Source: NORP240 sp942492445 (GTDB taxonomy: Bacteria; Pseudomonadota; Gammaproteobacteria; Pseudomonadales; Pseudohongiellaceae). Taken from it: a stretch of 64,000 bases of DNA. Position 1 is the stretch's first letter. Every line of letters begins with the position of its first letter. This document shows positions 43,638 to 52,327 of the stretch, in pieces. The notes beneath the pieces were generated by a model. The model was not told the origin of the DNA. It saw only the letters and a list, made by a program, of their open reading frames with translations, and made no database searches. The stretch is from NCBI GenBank assembly GCA_942492445.1, contig CALOEW010000066.1, forward strand, positions 52,133-116,132, in the 5' to 3' direction. A program made the position numbers and the translations under genes.

Positions 43638-46001
43638 ATGGGTAATCTGCTGGAACAACTGAAACAGCGCGGCGTATACCGGGCAACGGCTGTGTACGCG
43701 GTCACGGCCTGGTTGTTGATCCAGATTGCCGACGTGGTTCTGCCAACGTTTCAGGCGCCTTTATGGTTGAATCAGGCTGTCATCCTCGTCCTGCTGCTGG
43801 GCTTCCCCCTGGTCATCTTGTTGGCATGGACTTTCGACATGTCTCTCGGGGGGATACGGATAACGGAAGCCCCGCAGCAGCATGAAGCAATCCGTTTTCG
43901 CAAGCGTGATTATGCCTTTGCGTTTTCAGTCCTCCTGCTGGCGACCCTGGTCATTTCCCAGCAGGTGTATTTACTGACTCAGGGCGAAGAGCCCGTCAAC
44001 GCTGAGTTCTCACAGAACAACGCCGGGAGCACGGCTCCAGTGCCCGCCACCACGGCGCCACTGGCGGAAATCTTTCGACTGGTGGAACAGGGTGATAACT
44101 TCCAGGCGTTCTTCAGGGCCAATGAACTTGTCAGCCGCCAACCTGACAATGAGGCACTGGCCGAATTGTGGGACGACTTTTCCACTCCGGCCACTGTGCT
44201 CACTGAGCCAGCGGGTATGAAGGTATGGTTCAAGGAGTACGCCAAACCGGCGTCAGAATGGCATTTCCTGGGCGAGACTCCGATTGAGAATGTTCGACTG
44301 CCTGACGGGTATTTGCGATTGAAAGTGCAGCAGGGTGACAGCAATCCCGTTGAACTGCTGGCTTCGAATCCCTTTCCGCTTTTTGGGAACTATGCGCTTA
44401 GGCCGGGTTTCGGTCCATTCCCCGTGCATATCAGATCGCCGGATTTTCCGCAGGATATGGTCTTTATCCCCAGTGGCACACTTCCCAATGGCATCCAGGG
44501 ATTTGAGAGGGAGCAGGTCCATCTGGAGGACTTTCTGATAGATCGCTATGAGGTCAGTAACCGGCAATTCAAGGAATTTGTGGATCAGGGCGGCTACCAG
44601 AATCCTGATTACTGGCTGGGACTTGAGTTCGTTGACAACGGTCAGATCCTGGAGTTTCAACAGGCAGTGGCCCGGTTCGTGGACTCCACCGGGCGACCGG
44701 GGCCAGCCAGCTGGGAACTGGGTGACTACCCGGCAGGACAGGAAAACTTCCCGGTAACAGGAGTCAGCTGGTATGAAGCCGAAGCCTATGCCCGCTTTCG
44801 CGGTAAAGTGCTTCCCACGGTCTATCATTGGGCCAGGGCGGCTTATTACGGCTTTTTCTCAGGTCCCATCATCCCCCAGAGCAATTTTTCTGGCGTGCCG
44901 CTGCCGGTCGACGATGCCCGTTCAGCAAGCCCCATAGGGGCTTACAACATGCCGGGCAATGCCCGCGAGTGGGTCTGGAACAGCGAGGGTTCCAACCGCT
45001 GGGCCATGGGCGGCTCCTGGGCGGATGAATTTGAATACATGGCGAACCTGTCTTACAACCTGCCGCCCATGGTTCGAGACCAAAGCACGGGCTTTCGCCT
45101 GGCGCGTTATCTGGATGAAAACTCCGTCGACGCCGAGTTGCTGGATGATCCGAGCTTCTTTATCGAGGATTTCAGCAACAAGCAGCCGGTTTCTGACGAC
45201 GTTTACACTGTATTTGTCAATCAGTTCAGTTATAGCAGTGAAAATCTCGCACCAATCGTGGAGTCAAGTGACGACGGCCATCCTGACTGGCGTGTCGAAA
45301 CAGTCACGTTGGATGCCGATTACGCTGAAGAACGTTTTGCTGTGTATCTTTTCACGCCCAGGACCGCGGTGGGTCCCTTCGACGCGGTCATCTACGCCGG
45401 AGGCTCCAACACCTTCAGCGGATCCGCACAGAGTCCTGCGGCGTCGTCCATATCCAGATTTGATTTCATTCTTAATTCCGGGCGTGCCTTTGTTGTTCCG
45501 GTCTATTCGGGGTCCTTTGAACGGTACGATGGACTGAACGAGTCGCCTGAAAACGAACAGGTGATTTATCGCCAGCGCCTGTATCGCTGGCGCTCCGACC
45601 TGGGGAGGACGCTGGATTATCTTGAGACCAGGGGCGATATCAACAACGAGTCTGTTGCGTTCCTGGGCATCAGCTATGGCGCCTCCGCCATGACGCCTTT
45701 GCTGGCACTGGAACAACGGCTCAAGGTTGCCGTATTGATCATAGGTGGCTTCACCTTCAGGGACTTCCCGGAGATTGCCGATCCGCTGAATTATGTGGGG
45801 CATATTGTGCAGCCGGTGTTAATGCTCAACGGCAGATACGATCCCGTATTTCCAGTTGAAACGCGCCAGCTGCCATTCTTCGACAAGCTTGGCACTCCTG
45901 CTTCGGAAAAGCGCCATGTGTTGTTTGATACGGCTCACAGGCCACCCCCCAGAGGACCCCTGGTGAGGGAGACAATTGACTGGCTGGACCGGTATCAGTG
46001 A
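43638..46001 (+). CDS. Membrane-anchored FGE-sulfatase domain fused to alpha/beta hydrolase
   Basis: The 787-residue protein has an N-terminal region with two hydrophobic segments (about 15-32 and 36-60, motif QLKQRGVYRATAVYAVTAWLL) seen in gammaproteobacterial signalling proteins, then another helix near 96. Residues about 275-490 are a formylglycine-generating-enzyme/SUMF1-like domain (FLIDRYEVSNRQFKEFV, PVTGVSWYEAEAYARFRG, WVWNSEGSNRWAMGGSW, GFRLAR). Residues 560-787 are a serine-hydrolase fold with nucleophile elbow GISYGAS, acid in GRYDPVFPV and a late DTAHR histidine. Related proteins usually carry a protein-kinase N-terminus, absent here. Its substrate is unknown. Confidence 0.8.
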   Translation: MGNLLEQLKQRGVYRATAVYAVTAWLLIQIADVVLPTFQAPLWLNQAVILVLLLGFPLVILLAWTFDMSLGGIRITEAPQQHEAIRFRKRDYAFAFSVLLLATLVISQQVYLLTQGEEPVNAEFSQNNAGSTAPVPATTAPLAEIFRLVEQGDNFQAFFRANELVSRQPDNEALAELWDDFSTPATVLTEPAGMKVWFKEYAKPASEWHFLGETPIENVRLPDGYLRLKVQQGDSNPVELLASNPFPLFGNYALRPGFGPFPVHIRSPDFPQDMVFIPSGTLPNGIQGFEREQVHLEDFLIDRYEVSNRQFKEFVDQGGYQNPDYWLGLEFVDNGQILEFQQAVARFVDSTGRPGPASWELGDYPAGQENFPVTGVSWYEAEAYARFRGKVLPTVYHWARAAYYGFFSGPIIPQSNFSGVPLPVDDARSASPIGAYNMPGNAREWVWNSEGSNRWAMGGSWADEFEYMANLSYNLPPMVRDQSTGFRLARYLDENSVDAELLDDPSFFIEDFSNKQPVSDDVYTVFVNQFSYSSENLAPIVESSDDGHPDWRVETVTLDADYAEERFAVYLFTPRTAVGPFDAVIYAGGSNTFSGSAQSPAASSISRFDFILNSGRAFVVPVYSGSFERYDGLNESPENEQVIYRQRLYRWRSDLGRTLDYLETRGDINNESVAFLGISYGASAMTPLLALEQRLKVAVLIIGGFTFRDFPEIADPLNYVGHIVQPVLMLNGRYDPVFPVETRQLPFFDKLGTPASEKRHVLFDTAHRPPPRGPLVRETIDWLDRYQ

Positions 46002-46119
46002 AGGCAGGTTATGGTAATAAATCAGAAATTCCTTAAATTCAGAGTTAGCAGTGGAGATGTTGAAAATCTACCCTCCGCGGCGAATATGTCGGTTGTTGAT
46101 GGAACCACTGGTTGAAAAA

Positions 46120-46887
46120 ATGAAAACAAGAATACAGCATCGCCTGCGCCTTACGTGCGGTTGGCTCGCACTGGTCCTGCCGGCCGCTCCGGGCTTGCAG
46201 GCTTCGGAATTCCAGACCACGGTATCGCTTACCTCAAACTATTTCTGGCGCGGTTACTCGAAGTCGGATGATCGTTGGTCGGGGCAGTTCAACCTGGACT
46301 ATTCAGGGATAACCGGGGATTCCGGTTTTTTCCTCGGCAGCTGGGTTTCCAGTATCGATTTCGGTGATGGGGCAGGGGATTCGAATTCCGATGCCGAGGC
46401 AATTCTCTACGGCGGCTGGAGTCAACTGCTCGTGGAGGATGTGTTTTTCGATCTGCAGCTTTCACATTACCTTTTCAACGATGACCTGTTCGGCGGCAAT
46501 GCCGCCTACAGTGAGCTCTACGCTTTCCTTCACTACAGGGACCTGGTGACAGCGGAGGTTTCCTACGCGCCCGATGCCTATGGGCTCGGTTCTTCGACAA
46601 CGAACAGTCAGGTCACCGCCAGGTATCCGGTGCACGCCTACGTTGACCTGTCAGCCGGGCTGGGCTACTTCGCCGCCAGTGAGGCTTTCGGCTACGACTA
46701 TACCTACTGGAACACGGGTGTTACCTTGAGAGCCGGCAGGCTTTCTGTCGACATCCGCCATTTCGGTGCCCGGGAGGGTAACGACGATGGGAATCGCGCA
46801 CCGTACTCCTCCTACTCCAGGTACAGGGCACCGGCGCTGCCCTTCAATGGATCGACAACGGTAGTCACCCTGACGGCCGGCTTCTAG
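46120..46887 (+). CDS. TorF-like outer-membrane porin (TIGR02001)
   Basis: The start is taken at ATG 46120 (MKTRIQHRL), giving a standard signal peptide with cleavage LQA/SE near 28; ATG 46051 and 46099 are upstream options. The 255-residue product consists of amphipathic beta strands with the family opening VSLTSNYFWRGYSKSDDRW and a C-terminal phenylalanine, typical of Gcw_chp/TorF porins. It would be an outer-membrane barrel; cargo unknown. Confidence 0.8.
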   Translation: MKTRIQHRLRLTCGWLALVLPAAPGLQASEFQTTVSLTSNYFWRGYSKSDDRWSGQFNLDYSGITGDSGFFLGSWVSSIDFGDGAGDSNSDAEAILYGGWSQLLVEDVFFDLQLSHYLFNDDLFGGNAAYSELYAFLHYRDLVTAEVSYAPDAYGLGSSTTNSQVTARYPVHAYVDLSAGLGYFAASEAFGYDYTYWNTGVTLRAGRLSVDIRHFGAREGNDDGNRAPYSSYSRYRAPALPFNGSTTVVTLTAGF

Positions 46888-46938
46888 AGACCTCTGAACG
46901 GCTGCTTGAATGCTCTGCTTCCTTCTCAGAGGTTTTTT
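46885..46938 (+). terminator. Hairpin terminator made from a stop-codon repeat copy
   Basis: ACCTCTGA (46890-46897) pairs with TCAGAGGT (46926-46933) and is followed by a T-run, a Rho-independent layout with a 28 nt loop. The sequence also aligns with the dispersed stop-codon repeat, and its first TAG is the stop of the porin gene. Confidence 0.55.
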
Positions 46939-47041
46939 CGACGTGTGGTCCAGTTTTCCGGGTGACGCCGCAGATCCGGAAATGCAGTTGAACCTTGTAC
47001 TTACTGGCGGGCATTCAATTCCGGGTTAACAAGATTGTCCA

Positions 47042-47614
47042 ATGAATGAGTATGATCCGGTAGACAGGGACGACGCCGAGCACCGGGAAGTGGAGCTTCT
47101 CCGCCATATCATGGCCGGCGACCAGGAGGCCCTGGAGGAATTGTATTTCCTCTATTACCCGAAATTGAGCCGGTTTCTGTTACGGGTTCTCGGCGCGTCC
47201 GGACATCAGGTCCTTCCGGCGCTGATCAACGAGGTGATGTTTATAGTATGGAGCAAGGCCGGTTCCTACAATCACACCAGCAGAGTATCAACCTGGATAT
47301 TCGGAATCGCCCTGCGGATTGCCAAAAAGCACCGTTCCTCACAACGAAGTTACGAAGTCAGGCAACTTCACCTGGTGGAGGAAGAGGCGGTTGCCGCTGA
47401 ACCCTGGGAATCCAGGCTGGAAGAATCGGAGCTGCTGCGCAAAGCGATAGACAGGTTGTCCGAAGAGCAGAAAGCGGTGATCGAGCTCACGTATTTCAAT
47501 GGGCTTCACTACAGTGAAATTGCCGAAATAGTGGATTGTCCCGAAAATACGGTAAAGACACGTATGTATCATGCACGACGCAAACTCCGTGATCTGCTCC
47601 GGGATTTGGAATAA
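47042..47614 (+). CDS. ECF RNA polymerase sigma factor
   Basis: The 190-residue protein has sigma-70 region 2 (EALEELYFLYYPKLSRFLLRVLG, VWSKAGSYNHTSRVSTWIFGIALRIAKKH) and region 4 with the helix-turn-helix (LSEEQKAVIELTYFNGLHYSEIAEIVDCPENTVKTRMYHARRKL in total). It heads a three-gene run with its anti-sigma 29 bp and a subtilase further downstream, so the module is probably autoregulated by an envelope signal. Confidence 0.93.
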   Translation: MNEYDPVDRDDAEHREVELLRHIMAGDQEALEELYFLYYPKLSRFLLRVLGASGHQVLPALINEVMFIVWSKAGSYNHTSRVSTWIFGIALRIAKKHRSSQRSYEVRQLHLVEEEAVAAEPWESRLEESELLRKAIDRLSEEQKAVIELTYFNGLHYSEIAEIVDCPENTVKTRMYHARRKLRDLLRDLE

Positions 47615-47643
47615 AGTGATTGGGAAAACTGGAGCCTATCGTC

Positions 47644-48354
47644 ATGGCAATTGATCGCGATACACAATGCCAGACCTCCGAGCACGAGGAACTGATCCGG
47701 CTGATGCCCTGGTACGTGAACGGCTCGCTGTCAGAGGCTGAGTGTCGCCGGGTTCGGGATCATCTTTACTCCTGCGTCGTCTGCCGTGGCGAACTGAATT
47801 TCCAAAAGGACGTTGCCAGGGTCGTCAACCGGGAGGATGTCGACCAGGAAGCGGTAAGCCACCATTTCTCTGAGTTGCGACAACAGATCAACCAGACCGG
47901 ACACGGATCCACGGCACACCCGGCCGGTTCCAGGGGGGCTTTCCCGGTTGCGGGCTGGTTCGATCACAGAAGGTTTTCCCGCGTCCCGGTTGCAGCGGCG
48001 GCCGCCGCAGTGATGGTAGTGGGTCTGGGAGTGTCCCTGTTCCTGCTGCCGGAGGGCCGCGTTGCTGACCCTGCCTCCGGAGACTACCAGACTCTCAGCT
48101 CGCCGGCTGCAGTCCCGGCCCGAGTGGCTGACGAACTGTTTATCGCGTTCCAGCAGGGGACGCCGGATTCATCGATGGCGGAACTGCTTCTCCAATACGG
48201 CATGGAACCTGTGTCCAGGTCAGCGGATCAAAGGCTGTGGCGGGTTCGCCTTGCCGACACTGAACGAAGCGATGGAAGCCTGCAGGCAGTGATTACCAGC
48301 TTGAGGTCCGATGACAAAGTGCTGTTCGTGGATCGGGTGATTTCGGGAGACTGA
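47644..48354 (+). CDS. Zinc-finger anti-sigma factor
   Basis: ATG 47644, 9 nt after GGAG, is preferred to TTG 47620. The 236-residue protein has the ZAS motif H40...C44-V-V-C47 (HLYSCVVC) in the cytoplasmic domain, one membrane helix (about 115-136) and a periplasmic domain of about 100 residues. It should bind and silence the adjacent ECF sigma until a periplasmic or redox signal releases it. Confidence 0.9.
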   Translation: MAIDRDTQCQTSEHEELIRLMPWYVNGSLSEAECRRVRDHLYSCVVCRGELNFQKDVARVVNREDVDQEAVSHHFSELRQQINQTGHGSTAHPAGSRGAFPVAGWFDHRRFSRVPVAAAAAAVMVVGLGVSLFLLPEGRVADPASGDYQTLSSPAAVPARVADELFIAFQQGTPDSSMAELLLQYGMEPVSRSADQRLWRVRLADTERSDGSLQAVITSLRSDDKVLFVDRVISGD

Positions 48355-48359
48355 CGGGC

Positions 48360-49649
48360 ATGGACGGGACAGTGCACAGATCGAGTGTCATTTCAGTCGT
48401 TTTGTTCTGCCTGGTTCTCGTCGCGGGTGTGGCCACGGGTGCCGAACGCTTTTCTCCACGCCCCCCCAACCCCCTGTTTCCCGAGAGTATCGAGGATGCC
48501 AACAGGGTCATTCTGGTGCTTCATCGGGGCCGGCCCGGACCTGAAATAGCCTCGGGTTCACGCATGAACATGTACCGCTCCAGGGGATATAACCGGGATG
48601 CCACCTGGAACAGGCGTGTCGCCCGGGCCATTGCAGAGCGTCACGGATTGAGCTATCTGACCGACTGGTGGATGTCGGAAATAGAAGTCAACTGTGCCGT
48701 GTTGCGGATCCAGGAGGGGGACTCGGTGGATGAAGTGATCGCCAGGTTGCGGGAAGATCCCGAGGTCGTCACTGCCCATCGTCTGACTGTATTTTCCACA
48801 TTGACTTCGCAACCCGACGATCCGTATTTCGAATTACAGGCTGCGGCCCGCTATTTTGACCTGCCAACCCTGCATGCACACTCGACTGGCCAGGACATCC
48901 GTATCGCTGTCGTGGACACTGGCATTGAAACCCGGCATCACGATCTGGATGGCCAGGTGACGCGGAGGAAAAATTTCGTCAGAGAAGTTTCACCGGGGTA
49001 TTCGACCGACATGCACGGGACGGCAGTAGCCGGCGTTATTGCTGCGCATGCCAATAACGGGGCCGGAATCGCGGGCATGGCGCCAGGCGCCAGGCTGCTC
49101 GGGTTGAAAGCCTGCTGGCCGCTGGTGGAGGGAGAACTTGAAGCGATCTGCAACAGCTTCACACTGGCGCTTGCCATCAATCAGGCCATGGTCTACGGAG
49201 TCGATATAATAAACCTCAGCCTGACCGGCCCGCCTGACGATATCGTCAGAATGCTGATCGATGAAGCGCTGGACTCCGGAATTGTGGTTATTGCCGCCAC
49301 CCGCAGAAATGACACGTCCGCCTCGAGGTCATTTCCGGCGTCCATTCCCGGCGTAATCGCCGTGACGGGCACTGGATTCGACAGCCCACGCGTGGCCGGT
49401 CAGCCGGTCTATGCACCCAGTCAGAATATTCTCACCACGCTGCCCGGCGACAGCTACAACTTCGTCTCGGGAACCTCCCTTGGCGCCGCCCACGTTACGG
49501 GTTACGTTGCCTTGTTGCTGCAGCAGAATCCGGAACTCAGAGCTACCGAGATTCACCACCGCCTGATCGAATACAACAACTGGAATATCGGCCAGTACTC
49601 CGATTCCCCGGGCGCTGAAGAACCAGGTGTTTTACCGCCGGTCCGTTAG
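48360..49649 (+). CDS. Exported subtilisin-family (S8) serine protease
   Basis: The 429-residue protease starts 5 bp after the anti-sigma stop. It has a signal peptide, a propeptide-like segment (about 80-147) and the catalytic triad D186 (VVDTG), H219 (MHGTAVAG) and S373 (GTSLGAAH). The usual oxyanion-hole AAGN is replaced by AATRRND (about 312-318), so geometry there is unusual. Its position suggests it is a regulon output or a partner that trims the anti-sigma periplasmic domain. The stop TAG is within a repeat. Confidence 0.88.
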   Translation: MDGTVHRSSVISVVLFCLVLVAGVATGAERFSPRPPNPLFPESIEDANRVILVLHRGRPGPEIASGSRMNMYRSRGYNRDATWNRRVARAIAERHGLSYLTDWWMSEIEVNCAVLRIQEGDSVDEVIARLREDPEVVTAHRLTVFSTLTSQPDDPYFELQAAARYFDLPTLHAHSTGQDIRIAVVDTGIETRHHDLDGQVTRRKNFVREVSPGYSTDMHGTAVAGVIAAHANNGAGIAGMAPGARLLGLKACWPLVEGELEAICNSFTLALAINQAMVYGVDIINLSLTGPPDDIVRMLIDEALDSGIVVIAATRRNDTSASRSFPASIPGVIAVTGTGFDSPRVAGQPVYAPSQNILTTLPGDSYNFVSGTSLGAAHVTGYVALLLQQNPELRATEIHHRLIEYNNWNIGQYSDSPGAEEPGVLPPVR

Positions 49650-49720
49650 GGAACCTCTGATCAAGTCACACAACGCTCTGGCCTTCAGACAAGTCTGCTG
49701 GCGAGGCGCATTGCCGCCGG
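49646..49720 (+). repeat. Stop-codon repeat, copy 4
   Basis: TTAGGGAACCTCTGATCAAG, followed by CAACGCTCTGGCCTTCAGAC and AAGTCTGCTGGCGAGGCGC. This copy is closest to that at 6576. The TAG is the stop of the subtilase. Confidence 0.8.
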
Positions 49721-49885
49721 CATGCGTCGGCCAGTCAAGGCGGTGCAACGAAGCCAGCGGGCTCATCGGCCCGCTGTTCACTGCTGTCCCGCCTTCCCAA
49801 CCGTTGACTCCGGCAGTTTCCGATTATCACGTTGAACCATTGTCAGCTGGTCCGACATTCACTCGACGAAAACAGGGAAAGAAAT

Positions 49886-50047
49886 ATGAATACGGGAGAG
49901 AAACACAAGGGAGAGAAACACAAGGGAGAGAAACACAAGGGAGAGAAACACAAGGGAGAGAAACACAAGGGAAAGATGGTAACCGCCGCGTGCGGTCAGC
50001 AAGGTTGTTCGGTCCGGCATACCTGTCGTTGGCTACTGACACTGTAA
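49886..50047 (+). CDS. Doubtful short ORF made of KHKGE repeats
   Basis: ATG 49886 opens a 53-codon frame that begins MNTGEKHKGEKHKGE and is built mainly of five GEKHK units, ending in CGQQGCSVRHTC. An AGGGAAAG lies 5 nt upstream. The repeat is a multiple of three, so units could expand without a frame change. It could be a real basic, cysteine-bearing peptide or a chance frame. Confidence 0.3.
   Translation: MNTGEKHKGEKHKGEKHKGEKHKGEKHKGKMVTAACGQQGCSVRHTCRWLLTL
49894..49968 (+). repeat. Five exact tandem copies of a 15 bp unit
   Basis: The unit GGGAGAGAAACACAA is repeated five times without change, followed by the partial GGGAAAGA. Perfect identity indicates recent slippage. It sits between the subtilase and the cytochrome c gene. 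Confidence 0.95.
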
Positions 50048-50256
50048 AGTCGAAGTTGGCGGATGGCCCCACGCCGACAGGTGTTGCCAGGCCGAACAGC
50101 CGGGTGCTGATTGCCGGCAGGGTGGATTGGGCCAGTGAAGCCAGGTGGCTGTTTCCGGGATTCCCGGACTGGTTGTTCACATTTGTGGCTTCGGCAAGGT
50201 CGCCCGGCAGGGAAACAAATAAAAATATTGTCAAACTTACAGCAAGGAGAATTGAG

Positions 50257-51342
50257 ATGAAAACCCCATTGCGAGCAGCTGCTGCCATCGCCGGCATTCT
50301 GGTCTTTCATCCTAACGTAGACGCCGCATTTCATCTTTGGGAGATCAATGAGGTATTCAGCAATTCCGACGGAACTATCCAATACCTCGAGCTTGCAACC
50401 ACGTCCCCCGATGAACAGCTGCTGTCGGGGCATACGATAGTCAGTTCCGGAGCCGGCGTCCCGACGCTGGAATTCATTTTCGAGGGTGATCTGACGGGCA
50501 GTACCGCTGACCGGAATCTGTTGCTGGCGACCGAACGCTTCGCGTTACTGACCGGTGTCGAGCCTGATTACGTGATACCAGCCGGGTTTATAGCTACCAG
50601 AGAAGGAACTCTCAATTTCGGGGAAGGGGTCGACGTGCTCAGCTATACAGCCGGACAGTTTCCAGTCAATGGGGCACAGTCTTTGAACGGAGAGGGCCAG
50701 CCACAGGTTCCAACGCCCACCCGCTTTGATGGCACCATGGCAACACTGCCGGAGCAGGTACTGCCCTACGCCAGTGTCGACCTGGCTGCGAACCAGCTGG
50801 AGATTCCGGTGCTGGATGCCCCCGGTCTGGGTGTGTTTTCCCTGACTATGGGAATCGACTTCGAGACTCTGGAGTTCGAGCCCGTAAGCTTTTTCCAGTA
50901 CCACCAGGACATTCTTCCCGGGAACCTGCCTGCGACCTTCGATGGCACTCTCAATATTCCCAGCCTGGTGTTTCTGTCCGACAGCTTTCAGGTCAGTCTG
51001 TCCATAGTGCAGGACCCGCCGCTGGTTTTTGGTGAGTTACAGGTCCTGGATGTTACGCCGGTACCCGCGGACCCGATGCCGGAACCGGAGCCGGATCCCC
51101 TCGAAGAAAGTATTGCACGGGGCGAGAGTGTCTATGCCATGCGTTGCGCGGGCTGCCATGGAGCCAATGGCACCGGAGGGTTCCAGGGGCCCAGTCTGTC
51201 CTCCGCCAGTTCCTGGCCGTTTGAGCAACTCAGGTCGTTTATCAATGCCTCCATGCCATTCGGAAACCCCGGTGGCTGTACTGACAATGGCAACTCTACC
51301 TGCGCCACCGATGCGGCTAACTTTATTATAGATCGGTTCTGA
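50257..51342 (+). CDS. Exported protein with C-terminal cytochrome c domain
   Basis: ATG 50257 follows AAGGAG by 7 nt, after a long upstream open frame that is ignored. The 361-residue product has a signal peptide (cleavage near VDAAF), an N-terminal beta-rich domain (residues about 25-270, WEINEVFSNSDGTIQYLELA) with no known function, a Pro/Glu linker (PADPMPEPEPDP) and a C-terminal cytochrome c domain containing CAGCH. It probably links a surface or periplasmic binding module to electron transfer and is followed by two exported proteins on the same strand. Confidence 0.82.
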   Translation: MKTPLRAAAAIAGILVFHPNVDAAFHLWEINEVFSNSDGTIQYLELATTSPDEQLLSGHTIVSSGAGVPTLEFIFEGDLTGSTADRNLLLATERFALLTGVEPDYVIPAGFIATREGTLNFGEGVDVLSYTAGQFPVNGAQSLNGEGQPQVPTPTRFDGTMATLPEQVLPYASVDLAANQLEIPVLDAPGLGVFSLTMGIDFETLEFEPVSFFQYHQDILPGNLPATFDGTLNIPSLVFLSDSFQVSLSIVQDPPLVFGELQVLDVTPVPADPMPEPEPDPLEESIARGESVYAMRCAGCHGANGTGGFQGPSLSSASSWPFEQLRSFINASMPFGNPGGCTDNGNSTCATDAANFIIDRF

Positions 51343-51368
51343 ACCGTTGCTGTCAGAAGGAACTGCAC

Positions 51369-52307
51369 ATGATCGGGCAGATTACATCAGGTACAGCAAG
51401 GGCAGCCCTGGCGATGGCTCTGGCACTCGCCACCAGTCTCGTCTATGCCCAGTCTGTCATCAATACGGCTGAAACCTTCAGCCTCGATGATCCAGAAGGC
51501 TGGGCAATGGCACACACCCTGTCGGCGGCCCTGAACCTTGGTTCGCCGCCTGTGGCCGGACTGGCAGCCGGGGAACTGGGTTTTTCCGCAGAGCTGGGAT
51601 CCATCCCTCGCCTGAGCCGTTCGGAACAGCGCGTAGGGTTCGGTGGGTTCAAGTTCGAGGACATGAACAAGTCGCCGGTGTTCGGGCGCGGGCGATTGCA
51701 CGTCGGACTGCCCCTGGATTTCAATCTGGAGCTGTCCTGGACTCCGCCTGTTGAAATCAATGGTGGCAAGCCCGACGGTATCTATGGTCTGGCACTGCAA
51801 CGCCATCTGCTTCGTGGCAGGAACTGGAACGCGGCGTGGCGGTTGTTCACGGTGCAGGGAAAAGCGCAGGGAGACATTACCTGCAGCCGTGACGTCGCTT
51901 CTCATCCACCGGCTTCCCCGGGAAATCCATTTGGTTGTCTCGAGCCCTCTGACGACCGGATCGAACTGGATCATGAAGGTCTGGAATTTGCGACTTCGAG
52001 ATTGTCCGATGACGGTCGGTGGCAGCCATTTGCTGCCCTGGCGGTGACGAAAATTCATCCCCGGGTGAGTGTCCGGGCACGCCTCATTGATTCTATCGAC
52101 CGCTCCCGCCTGCGCACCGACGGAACCCTGCAGACGGTTACCCTGGGCACGCTGTACCACCTGTCCCCAAACTGGAGCGGGCAGGTCGCCATTTCCTACA
52201 CACCGCTGCAGGTCCGGCGTCCGCCCGACTATTCGCTGCGGGATCAGGACTACTGGAGCGTCCGCCTGGGGTTACGCTGGAGTCCGGGCTGGTCTGTGTT
52301 CCAATGA
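51369..52307 (+). CDS. Predicted outer-membrane beta-barrel protein
   Basis: The 312-residue protein has a signal peptide (ALALATSLVYAQ, cleavage near 28) and alternating-strand sequence through the C-terminus, for example LHVGLPLDFNLELSWTPP and YWSVRLGLRW. No specific family is recognised. Its stop overlaps the upstream in-frame ATG of the YceI gene, indicating one operon with the cytochrome and YceI genes. Confidence 0.65.
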   Translation: MIGQITSGTARAALAMALALATSLVYAQSVINTAETFSLDDPEGWAMAHTLSAALNLGSPPVAGLAAGELGFSAELGSIPRLSRSEQRVGFGGFKFEDMNKSPVFGRGRLHVGLPLDFNLELSWTPPVEINGGKPDGIYGLALQRHLLRGRNWNAAWRLFTVQGKAQGDITCSRDVASHPPASPGNPFGCLEPSDDRIELDHEGLEFATSRLSDDGRWQPFAALAVTKIHPRVSVRARLIDSIDRSRLRTDGTLQTVTLGTLYHLSPNWSGQVAISYTPLQVRRPPDYSLRDQDYWSVRLGLRWSPGWSVFQ

Positions 52308-52327
52308 GTCTGCCCAAGGAGCCTGTC

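Larger units (their letters stand above)
49721..50256. other. Intergenic stretch with hairpin and tandem repeat
   Basis: A perfect 8 bp hairpin CAGCGGGC-TCATCG-GCCCGCTG lies at 49755-49776, without a T-run. The five-copy repeat lies at 49894-49968. The long frame across this region (from 49627) and the opposite-strand frame (49827-50297) show no recognisable family, so they are not called as genes. Confidence 0.5.

Noticed and set aside
49780..49794. CACTGCTGTCCCGCC resembling the element terminal repeat
   Set aside because: It matches 12 of 15 positions, but no partner end or duplication lies on either side, so chance or an unrelated relic is likelier.
49627..50256. In-frame N-terminal extension of the cytochrome c protein
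   Set aside because: It runs through repeats and lacks protein-like composition; a good ribosome site and signal peptide start at 50257.
49827..50297. Minus-strand open frame opposite the tandem repeat with a signal-like start
   Set aside because: It runs through the 15 bp repeats as a chain of CVSLP units and overlaps the start of a well-supported gene; no family is visible.
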